A stretch of 64,000 nt of DNA. It comes from Gemmatimonadales bacterium. Lineage in GTDB: Bacteria; Gemmatimonadota; Gemmatimonadetes; Gemmatimonadales; GWC2-71-9. Of the stretch, positions 1 through 8,855 are shown one piece after another. The stretch lies in assembly GCA_036500345.1 (NCBI GenBank), contig DASYCE010000002.1, positions 143,892-207,891 of the forward strand. The letters run 5' to 3'. The first letter of the stretch is position 1. Each line of letters opens with the position of its first letter. A program made the translations under genes and the position numbers. The notes beneath the pieces are model-generated. The model did not search any database, was not told the DNA's origin, and was given only the letters and a program-made list of their open reading frames with translations.

Positions 1-2
1 AC

Positions 3-842
3 CACAAGTCGGTCAAGGCCGGGACGGCGACGTCGACCGACGCCGCAGCGGTGACGCTGAGCGGCACCGGGGCGTCGACGACGAACTGGCACGCCAGCAA
101 CCTCCGAAGCTGGAATTCGTTCAGTGCCTCGTCCGGCACCGGCAACGGCACCGTGTCGTGGGTCTCCAACACGGCATCACTCGCGGTTGGCGTCTACGTC
201 GACACGATCACGGTGGCGGCAGGAGCAACGTCGGCGCGGATCATCGACACGATGGAAGTCACCGGAAGCACCAAGTCACAGAAGACGATCGCGGTCAACC
301 CGAAGGGGAAGAGCGCGCGCGCACTGCAGGTGGCGGGCTCCGCAAGCATCCTCGCGGTCGAAACCGATTCGGCGATGGTCCAGAGCGATGACAGCGGCGA
401 CAGCTGGATCGCGTCGACCACCTCGTCACGCCTGCTGTTGACCCGTTCGCAAGGCTCCGTCAACTCGCCGGTCGTGTGGCAGCGTTCCACTGAGGCGCTT
501 TCGGTCGGGATGCACATCGACACGATCCAGGTGCAGCTCGCCAGCGACGCCAGCGTGCAGGCGGTGTTCGTCGATTCGCTCAACGTGGTATCGGTGTCAC
601 TTCCGGACCCGCAGGCCGCCGTGCAGGACCTCTTCACATCGGCGACGATCAGTACCGATCAGCGGACGGTGCTCGACCGGCTTGGCAACAACAATGGCTT
701 CTACGACCTGGGTGATTTCCTGGCATGGGTCGACCGGTCGCACATCCACCTGACCGCCGATGTCATGGCGAAGCTGCAGTCGCTCGCACCGGGCCGGGCA
801 GCCGGCAGCACGACCGGCCAGTCCGACACGCCGAAGCGCTGA
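3..842 (+). CDS. C-terminal part of a secreted BACON-like repeat protein with dockerin-like end (5' end outside window)
   Basis: The reading frame is open from the left edge, so only the last 279 residues are visible. Two repeats of roughly 85 residues each contain a Trp, a Gly/Ser-rich turn and a VG-x-(Y/H)-(V/I)-DTI strand motif, as in BACON/Ig-like modules of secreted Bacteroidetes and Gemmatimonadota proteins. The last 60 residues include LGNNNGFYDLGDFLAWVDR, an Asp/Asn-rich loop resembling half a dockerin calcium site. No membrane anchor or PEP-CTERM sorting signal is present at the C terminus. The catalytic or binding domain lies upstream of the window, so the full function (secreted protease, hydrolase or adhesin) cannot be decided. 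Confidence 0.7.
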   Translation, partial: HKSVKAGTATSTDAAAVTLSGTGASTTNWHASNLRSWNSFSASSGTGNGTVSWVSNTASLAVGVYVDTITVAAGATSARIIDTMEVTGSTKSQKTIAVNPKGKSARALQVAGSASILAVETDSAMVQSDDSGDSWIASTTSSRLLLTRSQGSVNSPVVWQRSTEALSVGMHIDTIQVQLASDASVQAVFVDSLNVVSVSLPDPQAAVQDLFTSATISTDQRTVLDRLGNNNGFYDLGDFLAWVDRSHIHLTADVMAKLQSLAPGRAAGSTTGQSDTPKR

Positions 843-852
843 AGGTGAATTG

Positions 853-879
853 CTCCCGGCGTCTGCGCGACGCCGGGAG
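853..879. terminator. Bidirectional hairpin between convergent genes
   Basis: A perfect 11-bp inverted repeat (CTCCCGGCGTC / GACGCCGGGAG) with a 5-base loop fills the 41-bp gap between two convergent genes. There is no long T-run, so it is called from the hairpin and its position. Confidence 0.6.
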
Positions 880-883
880 TGGT

Positions 884-1996
884 TCAGTCGCGGTGGAGGA
901 TGCGGCGGAATCGTCCGCCGGTCAGCGTGTGGTCGAGATCGCGGACGAGCCAGCGCACCCGGATCCGCTTGATCAGCGCCGACAGCGCGGCAAAGAACTC
1001 CGGATCGTCAGCTGGTGAGACTACGTCCAGCAATTCGATCCAGTCCTCGAGAATCGGCTGCGAGCGGATGTTGAGCTGTCGCAGCGCCGCCAGGTCGTCG
1101 AGTCGCGGCAACGTGGGAATCGTCAGGCCGAGGGCGCGCGCACCCGCCATGGTGCGCAGACACTTCTCGCACCGGCCGCAGTTATGCTGTCCGCCCTGGA
1201 GGCAGACCCGTAACCGGGTGAGGCGGGGGAGTCCCGGGACGGCGATCGCCGCGAGCTTGTCGATGCGCCGCGCGCCACAACCGTGATGAACGATCTGCAA
1301 TCCTTCAGTCGACCATTTCGGATCGGTGACGGGATGGCTCCCGGCCGGCGTGAGATCGGCCCACGACGCACTCGACGGGATGAAGAGCGTGGCGAATCCG
1401 CCGGCCATTGCGACCGCACTCAGCGCGGGACCGAGATAATCGCTCCAGTCGAGTCCGAAGGCGTGACAGATGTCCTTGATGTTGGTGTGCGCGACGGCGA
1501 GCTTCACGCCGACCGCCGCGGCAGTGGTCGTGTGCTCGGCAATCACCTCATTGAAGACGGCGTCGAGCGGCGTCTTGCCGAGATCGACCCGGTCCACGAG
1601 CAGCAGGTGTGACAGCCGCTCGTGTTCGCGAACGACCGTATACGACGAATCGACGCCACCCGAGAAGAGGGTGGCCGTTCCGTCGCCGACCGGCGCCGGC
1701 GACACGTTGGTGGCCTGCACGACGGTTGGGCGCGCCCAGCTGTACCATCGCAGGTAGATCTCCTGCAATTGCGCGAGACCCGCGAGCAACTGCGGCGACA
1801 CCGGGAACCGGTCGTCGACTTCAATCGCCTCGCCGCGAGCCATGGCCGGGAGGAATGCCGCGGCGAGGAACGGGTCGGCGCGGAGCGCCGGTGCCGGGCG
1901 GTCGCGAAAGTCGAACCACAGGGTGTGCTCACCGATGGTTCCTTCGATCGCCTGTCCCCGACCATTTCGCGCCCGGATGTCCGTAATCCGCATCAT
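884..1996 (-). CDS. PP-loop ATPase with C-terminal Cys cluster (QueC/ExsB-like), last gene of the polysaccharide operon
   Basis: This 370-residue protein has an SGGVDSSYT pyrophosphatase loop near its middle, which adenylates a substrate with ATP in the QueC, TilS and asparagine-synthetase superfamily. A CLQGGQHNCGRCEKC cluster, likely binding zinc, lies near the C terminus. The start at 1996 forms an ATGA overlap with the stop of the upstream gene, so the longer open frame to 2044 is probably not translated. There are no queuosine pathway neighbours; it is the distal gene of a nine-gene glycan operon. A role in amidating or aminoacylating a sugar or acid is inferred, not shown. Confidence 0.7.
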   Translation of the reverse strand: MMRITDIRARNGRGQAIEGTIGEHTLWFDFRDRPAPALRADPFLAAAFLPAMARGEAIEVDDRFPVSPQLLAGLAQLQEIYLRWYSWARPTVVQATNVSPAPVGDGTATLFSGGVDSSYTVVREHERLSHLLLVDRVDLGKTPLDAVFNEVIAEHTTTAAAVGVKLAVAHTNIKDICHAFGLDWSDYLGPALSAVAMAGGFATLFIPSSASWADLTPAGSHPVTDPKWSTEGLQIVHHGCGARRIDKLAAIAVPGLPRLTRLRVCLQGGQHNCGRCEKCLRTMAGARALGLTIPTLPRLDDLAALRQLNIRSQPILEDWIELLDVVSPADDPEFFAALSALIKRIRVRWLVRDLDHTLTGGRFRRILHRD

Positions 1997-3036
1997 GGCT
2001 GCGCTCCGGCTCTCGCCTGCTCGACCGCGAGATACGTTTCCCACGCCGTTGCGAAGGCCAGCTCCCAGCGGCGCGCCTCACACTGTGCCTGGAGCAGCGC
2101 AATGGTCTCTTCGATGAAGCCGCCGAGGAGCGGACCAGCGTTCTTTTCCGGTGCGCCATGGGTATACAGCTTGAGAAAGATCGCGTTGCCGATTCGCGGT
2201 GCGGCGTCGATCCATGCCCGCGCGCGCGCGCGGGATGGTGCGGCGTACCCCGCGAGTTCTCCGACTTCGAGTGTGGGGAGCACACGCCAGCGCGGGTGGC
2301 GCCGCAGCGTCAGCGGACCCTGGACGCAGAGGAGCGCGTCGTCCGGCGCGGTGGCGCCGGGCTCGACGAGGCGACCAGTGTCGTGCGATTTCGGTTGCGC
2401 GGGGTCGTCGACCGCCCAGTAGATCGCGTTGATCAACGTGGTCTGACACGGGTCCGGCGCGGCAGGCATGGTGAAATCGGCGTAGCATCCCAGGCGCCGC
2501 AGCAGCGTCAATTCGTTGTTGAGCCCGCACCACCGACCGTCGGGGCGGGAATTGTCGAGCGCCCAGTTGCCGTGGATGAAGCCGAACGTCGGCCGACCGT
2601 CACGCTCATGCAGCAACCCGTGGTTGCGCGAAAGTTCGCCGATGAACCGCTCCATCCGGTCGGTGAAATCCGCTTCGCCTTCGCCGTCGTGGTGAATGTG
2701 GATCTCGACGTCGGCGATTCCCGCACGCGTCATCTCGGCGAGGGGATCGATCAGCGCCGGGTGGTACTCCTCCTGCGGGTAGAAGAACGTCCATCGCGGC
2801 GGGTGCCCGCGCGCATCACGGAATCGTGAGGCGATCCGCGGCCACGCATCGGCCCACGCGGCGACGCGGGCGCGAGCCGTGGCGTCGGACGGGCGGTTCC
2901 AGCGCGGCTCGAAATGATCGGCGAACATGAGATGCACCGTGACCGGCCGTGACGGGTCGAACCGATGCGCGCGGGTCCGGCGCCGAGCGGCGCGCCAGCC
3001 GGGCCACCAGAGCTGGGCGTTGCGCGGGAGCGTCAC
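1993..3036 (-). CDS. Putative polysaccharide deacetylase-superfamily protein of exopolysaccharide loci
   Basis: The protein has 347 residues. An N-terminal LMFADHFEPRW segment, FFYPQEEYHP, a DVEIHIHHDGE His-rich strand and GFIHGNWALDNS resemble the (beta/alpha) barrel of NodB/YdjC-type carbohydrate deacetylases, with His and Asp in positions able to hold a metal. It lacks the classical TFDDG motif, so the relation is distant. The start overlaps the upstream glycosyltransferase stop (ATGA at 3033-3036) and its own stop overlaps the PP-loop gene, so it is translationally coupled on both sides. It may modify the glycan made by the operon. Alternatively it could be a glycoside hydrolase-like protein. 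Confidence 0.55.
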   Translation of the reverse strand: MTLPRNAQLWWPGWRAARRRTRAHRFDPSRPVTVHLMFADHFEPRWNRPSDATARARVAAWADAWPRIASRFRDARGHPPRWTFFYPQEEYHPALIDPLAEMTRAGIADVEIHIHHDGEGEADFTDRMERFIGELSRNHGLLHERDGRPTFGFIHGNWALDNSRPDGRWCGLNNELTLLRRLGCYADFTMPAAPDPCQTTLINAIYWAVDDPAQPKSHDTGRLVEPGATAPDDALLCVQGPLTLRRHPRWRVLPTLEVGELAGYAAPSRARARAWIDAAPRIGNAIFLKLYTHGAPEKNAGPLLGGFIEETIALLQAQCEARRWELAFATAWETYLAVEQARAGAQP

Positions 3037-4187
3037 GCGATGGGCTGCAGGTGCGGGTCTGTCGCGCCGATGACGTCGGCAAATTGCCGGCGCAGTGCGG
3101 CGGTCGCGGTGGCGCGATCGTCGATCGCCACGGTCACCCGGCGCGACATCGGCGGAATCTCGGCCCAGTGTCGCAGCGCATCGGCGAGCGCCGTTCGGTC
3201 ACCCGGCGGAACGAGGACGCAGGAATCCACGACGAGTGACGACACGCTCCCCACATCGCTTGCGATGAACGGTGCGCCGCACGCCAACCCTTCGAGCAGC
3301 ACGTTGGGGATCCCCTCCGATCTCGACGGCAGCAGATTCACGTCGGCTGCGCGATACCAGTCGCCGAGCTGCGCGTGCGGCGTGTTGCCGATGAATCGGA
3401 CGGTGTCGCCGAGATCAGCCGCCCTGCGTTCGAGTGATCGCCGTCCGGCGCCGTCGCCCACCAGGCAGAGGAGTGGGTGCGACGGATGCCGTGCAATTGC
3501 GTGCCACGCGTCGAGCAGCACGTCGACTCCCTTGACCGGTACCATCCGGCCGACCCAGACGGCAATCGGACGATCGAGCGGCAGCCCAAGCGCCGCGCGG
3601 GCGTGGTCGGCAGCGCCGGGATGAAATCGCGCGGTATCGACGCCCCGGGTAAACGTCCCGACGTGATCGGCGTCGACGCCGAGTGCGATGACGGCATCGC
3701 GCAACGGGTGCCCCACGGTGATCACGCGGCGCGCGTCGCGCAGCGTGTCAACGATGACTTTTCGGCGCGATCGATCCTTCGCCAGGAGATGAATGTCCGA
3801 CCCCCCGACGAGCAGGACGCCCGGCACACCGAGGCGGCGCGCGGCGTGCAGCGCGACGGTGCCGTCGGGGTGGGTCCAGTACCCCGCCACGAGATCTGGC
3901 TGCCAATCCCGCGTCGCTGCGGTCACGGATGCGAGAACGCTGCGCGCCATCCAGCGATGATGAGTCCGATGCGCCATTCGAGGGGGATACCACCAGACGC
4001 GGTAGCGCGTCTCGTGCGCCGCCGGTGCGGTGGGACGCGTCACGAGCAGGTCGGTCCACGGCACCGGCACCACGACGCGAACGTCATCGCCTGCGGCGCG
4101 CAGCGCTGCGACAAGCTGCTGATTGAAGACTCCCTTGACCGGCCGCCGCGGCGAGGGATAGACACTGGTCAGCAGCAGCAGACGCAT
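3033..4187 (-). CDS. Family 4 glycosyltransferase
   Basis: This 384-residue GT-B enzyme has an N-terminal acceptor domain beginning MRLLLLTSVYPS with a GVFNQQLVAAL loop. Its C-terminal nucleotide-sugar domain carries WVGRMVPVKGVDVLLDAW and the E-x7-E region PSRSEGIPNVLLEGLACG. It should transfer a sugar from a nucleotide donor to a lipid-linked oligosaccharide on the cytoplasmic side of the inner membrane. It lies three bases downstream of the O-antigen ligase-like gene and overlaps the deacetylase-like gene. Donor and acceptor sugars cannot be read from sequence. Confidence 0.9.
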   Translation of the reverse strand: MRLLLLTSVYPSPRRPVKGVFNQQLVAALRAAGDDVRVVVPVPWTDLLVTRPTAPAAHETRYRVWWYPPRMAHRTHHRWMARSVLASVTAATRDWQPDLVAGYWTHPDGTVALHAARRLGVPGVLLVGGSDIHLLAKDRSRRKVIVDTLRDARRVITVGHPLRDAVIALGVDADHVGTFTRGVDTARFHPGAADHARAALGLPLDRPIAVWVGRMVPVKGVDVLLDAWHAIARHPSHPLLCLVGDGAGRRSLERRAADLGDTVRFIGNTPHAQLGDWYRAADVNLLPSRSEGIPNVLLEGLACGAPFIASDVGSVSSLVVDSCVLVPPGDRTALADALRHWAEIPPMSRRVTVAIDDRATATAALRRQFADVIGATDPHLQPIA

Positions 4188-4190
4188 CGA

Positions 4191-5666
4191 TCAGCTGGTG
4201 GACGCCGGTCCGGGAAACGCCCGCAGGCGCCGCCGCGGTACCCCGCGCCCGGGCGCCGGCGGGAGCGCCTGTTCCGCCGGGTTTTCTTCCGGAAGTTTGG
4301 AGCCGAGCACCGTCGCTCCGGCCAGTCCCAGCGCCATGTACATCAGTGGATAGTACGCGTTGGACAGGAACGTCCCGGTGACGAGCACGCCGGTGAGCAT
4401 CGCGAGCATGTGCCCCGCGAGGGTCTCCTCGGTTTTCGCCTCGGGATCGATTGCACGGCGCGCGGCGGCACGTTTTCGAATGGCGCGCAACCCCTTCACC
4501 AGCGAGTAGCAGAGCAGGATGAACAGGACCAGCCCGGCCACGCCGAGCTCCATGCCGTACTGCACCCACGAGCTGTGCGCGGCGCGTTCCTCGCCGTTGA
4601 GCATCCCGAAATAGGTCGAGAAGTTGGAGATGCCGTAGCCCCAGGGGCGCTTGATCATCCAGATCATCCCCTGCTTCCAGAAATACAGGCGTCCCTCGTT
4701 GCCGGAGACGTTGTAGTCATCCGATGAGAAATCGGAGAACCGCGCGCCGGCGCCGATGCCGGTCGCCATCATCACGAACATCGCCACGCACCCGGCGACC
4801 AGCGCGAAGGAAAACCATCGTCGCCATCCTCGCGCGCCTGCGGCGACGATCACGACGGCGGCCGCGAGGAAGCCGAGTTCGGAGCCGCGCGATTGCGTCG
4901 GGACGACGGCGGCAACCATCAGGCCGGCGATCCCGGTCCAGAACACCCGGCGGCGGAACGATCCCACCGAGAGCCAGAGCGCCAGCGGAAAGGTGGTCCC
5001 GAGGACGGCGCCGAAGTCATTGGGGTCGAGCGACACACCGACCATCTGCAGGCGCCGCAATTCCGGGCGCGCAGCCAGCACGTCGGGATCGATCGGGTCG
5101 CCGTCCTCGTTGAGGACGACCGCGTTGGGATCGTACGTGTGCAGCACGTTGTACGACACCGCGGCGACGCAGAGGACGTAGATCGCCACCGCGAGACGCA
5201 GACTTCGTCGATCGCGAAGGAAGACCAGGCAGCAGATGAAGATGATGACGACGACGAGATACTTCTCGCGGAAAAACTGGAACGATTCGCTCGGCCAGAT
5301 TCCGATCGGTGCCGTCACGAAAGCGAGTACGGCGAGCATCATCACCAGCCGGAACGCCGGTGATCGCCGCCAGATCAGCTGCCACGCATCGGTGGGAACC
5401 GTCACGACGAGCATCGCCATGAAGATCAGCATCAGGATCATCGGCAGATGCGGCAGCGCGAGTTCGATGAACACTTCGGGAAGACGCACGACCGCGTACC
5501 CGAGATAGATCCCGACGAGCGGGATCAGGAGGCGCTCGCCCTGACTCGCGACCGACAACGAGAACCCGCTGACAGCGGAGCGCCGCGGGGGCGGTGCTTC
5601 CGTCGCCTGCCGCACCGCGGCAACGAGGTCGGATCCAAGCGGTTCGTTTGCTCCCAGCGTCGTCAC
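4191..5666 (-). CDS. O-antigen ligase/polymerase-like membrane protein (Wzy/WaaL type)
   Basis: The protein has 491 residues with about ten hydrophobic helices, a large periplasmic segment in the middle, and the HSSWVQYGMELGVAGLVLF motif typical of the Wzy_C/O-antigen ligase superfamily. Such proteins polymerise or ligate undecaprenyl-linked glycans in the periplasm. The N-terminal 35 residues are polar and Pro/Arg-rich, so cytoplasmic. Within this operon it is the best candidate for the polymerase, because no other Wzy-like gene is visible. It overlaps the ligase-like gene upstream by four bases. Confidence 0.85.
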   Translation of the reverse strand: MTTLGANEPLGSDLVAAVRQATEAPPPRRSAVSGFSLSVASQGERLLIPLVGIYLGYAVVRLPEVFIELALPHLPMILMLIFMAMLVVTVPTDAWQLIWRRSPAFRLVMMLAVLAFVTAPIGIWPSESFQFFREKYLVVVIIFICCLVFLRDRRSLRLAVAIYVLCVAAVSYNVLHTYDPNAVVLNEDGDPIDPDVLAARPELRRLQMVGVSLDPNDFGAVLGTTFPLALWLSVGSFRRRVFWTGIAGLMVAAVVPTQSRGSELGFLAAAVVIVAAGARGWRRWFSFALVAGCVAMFVMMATGIGAGARFSDFSSDDYNVSGNEGRLYFWKQGMIWMIKRPWGYGISNFSTYFGMLNGEERAAHSSWVQYGMELGVAGLVLFILLCYSLVKGLRAIRKRAAARRAIDPEAKTEETLAGHMLAMLTGVLVTGTFLSNAYYPLMYMALGLAGATVLGSKLPEENPAEQALPPAPGRGVPRRRLRAFPGPASTS

Positions 5667-7048
5667 GGTCGCTCCCTGATGGTCGGTGCCGTACCGAGCC
5701 GATTGACCACCACCTGCAATTTCCCCGCCGCCGTCAGGGGAATGTCGTCGACCACATCAATCGAGACGCGGAGCGCCGGTCCGGCGACGGCCGCCACTTC
5801 CCGGCGAAGCCATGCTTCATGTTCGGGTGCCCATCGCGGCGAGACAATCCGGATTATCACGGCGTCGGCCACTTCCTGGATCACCTGATATCGCCTGACG
5901 CCGGGGAGATCCTTGAGGATGTGCGGGAAGAACTCGCCGGGAAGGCGCCGGCCATCGGGCGTCACGAGGATATCGAGCTGCCGGCCGGTCACCCGGGCGA
6001 GACGGTCCAGCCCGCGGCCGCACGCGCAGGGGCCGCTCGCCTTGATTGCCCGATCGCCGGTGGCATATCGCACGAACGGCATCCCGAGGTTCGTCAGGTC
6101 GGTGATGACGACATTCCCTTCGACGCCGTCGCGAACTCCCGCGCCGTCGTCGTCGAGAATCTCCACCACCAGTTGCTCCGACGTCAGGTGCAGTCCACCG
6201 TGCACCGCACATTCGGCGCCGATGAGCATGAACTCGCGCGACCCGTACGTTTCGAAGACCGGTGCCCGGAAGACGCGTTCAATCACCTCGCGCTGGAACG
6301 GATGCAGCCGCTCGGCGCCGACGACGATGCTGTGCGGGACCGGCGGCACCAGCGCGCGCGCTTCGAGCATCTGGGCGAAGGCATAGATCGCGTTGGTGTA
6401 TGCCACGATCGCGCGCGGCTCGGTCCGCACCAGCGACCGGAAGAACCGGTCGACGCTCGCGTCGCCGAGGTCGAAGCAGCTCACCAGCGTATGGCGGTAC
6501 AGCCGGTCATAGAGCTTCGCCTTGCGCTTGCTCCACGACGACGACGACACCGGTGCCACCCCCCAGAGATACCACTGCTTCGTGCCGGGACCGGCGCCGG
6601 CCCACGAATAGCCGCGATGCCAGGCGGCCATGCGGCGCTGGTAGCTGTCGGTGTCGAGATCGAATTCGAGCGGTACGCCGCTGGATCCGCCGGTCGCCTT
6701 GGTGATCAGCGACGTCCCGGGCGCCGTCGATCGCATCGCGAGCCGGTGCTCACGAACCAATGCGCGATCGATGACCGGCCATTTCGCGAAATCCTCCGGG
6801 CCGTCGAGCCGCCGCGCATCGAGCCCGCCGGCACGCCAGGTGTCGCCATACCACGGTGAGGTGGACTGGGCGTGCAGCAGCAACCGGCGCAGCCCCTGGA
6901 ACTGGATCGCGGCGATCTCGTCGCGCGAGCGCCACTGCGACGCCTCGAGTTCGCGCCAGTAGCGGAAGATCGACCGTCCATGCAGGCCGTCTTCATAGCC
7001 ACGAATCATCCAGCGCCGGACGCGTGTGACGAACGGATCGGCACTCAC
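5663..7048 (-). CDS. CapK/PaaK-like adenylate-forming ligase of polysaccharide locus
   Basis: This 461-residue protein belongs to the phenylacetate-CoA ligase (PaaK)/CapK branch of adenylate-forming enzymes. KATGGSSGVPLEFDLD is the P-loop-like ATP motif, FETYGSREF the second AMP-binding motif, and YATGDRA the conserved Asp motif. The C-terminal lid contains a Lys in the final LTAAGKLQVVVNR. CapK-type members sit in capsule and exopolysaccharide clusters and probably activate a carboxylic acid for attachment to the glycan. The substrate is unknown. ATGA overlaps link it to the genes on both sides. Confidence 0.85.
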   Translation of the reverse strand: MSADPFVTRVRRWMIRGYEDGLHGRSIFRYWRELEASQWRSRDEIAAIQFQGLRRLLLHAQSTSPWYGDTWRAGGLDARRLDGPEDFAKWPVIDRALVREHRLAMRSTAPGTSLITKATGGSSGVPLEFDLDTDSYQRRMAAWHRGYSWAGAGPGTKQWYLWGVAPVSSSSWSKRKAKLYDRLYRHTLVSCFDLGDASVDRFFRSLVRTEPRAIVAYTNAIYAFAQMLEARALVPPVPHSIVVGAERLHPFQREVIERVFRAPVFETYGSREFMLIGAECAVHGGLHLTSEQLVVEILDDDGAGVRDGVEGNVVITDLTNLGMPFVRYATGDRAIKASGPCACGRGLDRLARVTGRQLDILVTPDGRRLPGEFFPHILKDLPGVRRYQVIQEVADAVIIRIVSPRWAPEHEAWLRREVAAVAGPALRVSIDVVDDIPLTAAGKLQVVVNRLGTAPTIRERP

Positions 7049-8166
7049 TGGGGCACCGTCCGGTTGACGTGCTTGAGGAGGCCGAGATACAACGCCTCGT
7101 AGGCGGCGACGGTCGATTCGACCGAGAATTCGGCGACCGCGCGCCGGCGTGCGGCGTCACCGAAGCGCCGCATCCGGGCGGGGCTGGAAAAGAGCGCCGT
7201 CATCGCTCCGGCGAGCGCCGCAGGATCGCCCGATGGCACCAGGAATCCGGTCTCGCCCGGCACCACCACCTCGCGATTGCCGCCGACGTCGGTTGCGACC
7301 ACTGGAAGACCCGCCGCCATCGCTTCGAGCAGCGTCAAGGCAATCCCTTCGCTGGTCGACGAAAGGACGAACGCGTCCGCCCGGGCAAGGAACGGGCGAA
7401 TGTCCTGCTGCATGCCATGGAAGGTGACGGTCTCGCCGAGCGAGAGTTCGGACGCCAGCCGTTCGAGTGGATCGCGCAGTTCTCCATCGCCGACGATGTC
7501 GAGGTGGAACGCCGGCTCCTGGTCGGCAACGATCCGGGCGGCGCGCAGCAGTGTTTCCTGGTCCTTGACGAGATTCAGGCGTGCCACGTGCACCGCGCGC
7601 CATCCACCGGTTCGCTGCGGTACGGGGTTGCCGGCACGGACATCGATGCCGTTGCGGATCACGCGGATCCGGTTGGCGGGGACGTGCTCCACCGTTCGGG
7701 CGACCTCGGCGGCGTCGAGCGACACCGGTACCAGCGCGTCGGTCAGTTGTCCGGCGAACCGTTCGAGGAGGCGCCCCTTGAGGTTGAGCAATTGGTTGCG
7801 GCCATGCTTGGTGTGTACCAGCACCGGGACGTCGGTCACCATGCGCGCGACAGCGCCGTACTGATGCGGCGTAGGATTGTGGGTGTGGAGGATCGCGGGT
7901 CGCCGGCGACGCAGGTAGCGGCGAAGCGCCGCGATCGTCGCCACCGACGCGCCGGCACCGACCGGCTGGTCAAGCACGTCGACCGGAATGCCAAGTGCCT
8001 CGAACCGCGGTGCAAGTTCGCCGGCGCTGTGCAGGCAGAGCACCCGCGGCGCGAAGAGCGCGCGATTGGCATGCGCCGCGAGTGACAAGATCACCATCTC
8101 CTGTCCGCCGATGGCAACCGAGAAGACGCAGTGCACGACTTCCCACGGGGGGTGCCGATCGGTCAT
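7045..8166 (-). CDS. Family 4 glycosyltransferase, exosortase-locus type
   Basis: This 373-residue GT-B enzyme has an N terminus VVHCVFSVAIGGQEMVI, an LHTHNPTPHQYGA acceptor-domain motif, donor-domain VARLNLVKDQETLL, and LSSTSEGIALTLLEAMAAG with the E-x7-E motif. The pattern resembles sugar transferases associated with EpsH/exosortase loci. The start is placed at 8166, where ATG overlaps the upstream TGA. The open frame continues to 8703, but that extension is out of character (Arg/His-rich) and runs antiparallel to nothing conserved. Cytoplasmic face of the inner membrane, transferring to a lipid-linked glycan. Confidence 0.88.
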   Translation of the reverse strand: MTDRHPPWEVVHCVFSVAIGGQEMVILSLAAHANRALFAPRVLCLHSAGELAPRFEALGIPVDVLDQPVGAGASVATIAALRRYLRRRRPAILHTHNPTPHQYGAVARMVTDVPVLVHTKHGRNQLLNLKGRLLERFAGQLTDALVPVSLDAAEVARTVEHVPANRIRVIRNGIDVRAGNPVPQRTGGWRAVHVARLNLVKDQETLLRAARIVADQEPAFHLDIVGDGELRDPLERLASELSLGETVTFHGMQQDIRPFLARADAFVLSSTSEGIALTLLEAMAAGLPVVATDVGGNREVVVPGETGFLVPSGDPAALAGAMTALFSSPARMRRFGDAARRRAVAEFSVESTVAAYEALYLGLLKHVNRTVPQ

Positions 8167-8855
8167 GGCAGCCGCCGGCACCGGAAGCCGATGTAGGAAC
8201 TGCGACGCTCGAGGCCGAACCATTGTCCGGCACCATTCATCATCGAGAGGAGCAGGTCCGCGGGACCCTTCAATCGATCGAACGGCGGATCGAAGAAGCC
8301 AGCTTCCCGGTCGACCGCGAACCCGCCGCGAGCGAGGAAGGCGCGGAAGCCCGCGACCGAGTCGGCACCGATGCCGCCGTCCCAGACACGGCGTCCCTGG
8401 AGGCGGCGAATGAGGCGCAGCATCGAGTCGGGGTTCTGCACCATGATGACCAGCGTACCTCCGGGCCGCAGCACTCGGCGACACTCGGCGAGATACCCCT
8501 CCGCCGACGGCGCGAAGTGCATCACCACGATCGAGAAGACGACGTCGAACGAGGCATCGTCGAACGCAACGGCGCCCTCGTCGCACCGTGAAAACTCGAC
8601 CGGGGCCCACTCGGCTGCTGCAAACTCGACGCGCGCCGGATCGATGTCGACGCCAATGATGCGGGTGAACTGTGGTGCGAGGCCTGCCGTGATGTCGCCC
8701 CACCCCGCGCCATAATCAAGCGCCGATCCGCCGAGCCCATCCGCCAGCGCGCGCACCGTCGACCACCGTCGCACCTGGTGGCGCGTCGGTTGCGCACCGC
8801 GCCGAAAGTTCGGCGGCGCCGGAGCAGCGAATCCCCGGAGTTCGATCGGACTCAC
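8163..8855 (-). CDS. Class I SAM-dependent methyltransferase
   Basis: This 230-residue protein has motif I LDYGAGWGDITAGLA followed by VDIDPARVEFA, and FDVVFSIVVMHF before a Methyltransf_11-like LRPGGTLVIMV strand. It is likely to methylate a sugar, or a lipid-linked or terminal residue, of the glycan made by its neighbours. The GTG start at 8855 overlaps the upstream stop (GTGA). The open frame extends to 9218 but the extra part reads as shadow sequence. The substrate is inferred only from operon position. Confidence 0.82.
   Translation of the reverse strand: MSPIELRGFAAPAPPNFRRGAQPTRHQVRRWSTVRALADGLGGSALDYGAGWGDITAGLAPQFTRIIGVDIDPARVEFAAAEWAPVEFSRCDEGAVAFDDASFDVVFSIVVMHFAPSAEGYLAECRRVLRPGGTLVIMVQNPDSMLRLIRRLQGRRVWDGGIGADSVAGFRAFLARGGFAVDREAGFFDPPFDRLKGPADLLLSMMNGAGQWFGLERRSSYIGFRCRRLP

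Noticed and set aside
8167..8703. N-terminal extension of the glycosyltransferase gene at 7045-8166
   Set aside because: The extension is Arg/Pro-rich and overlaps the methyltransferase gene; the ATGA overlap at 8163-8166 gives a natural start.
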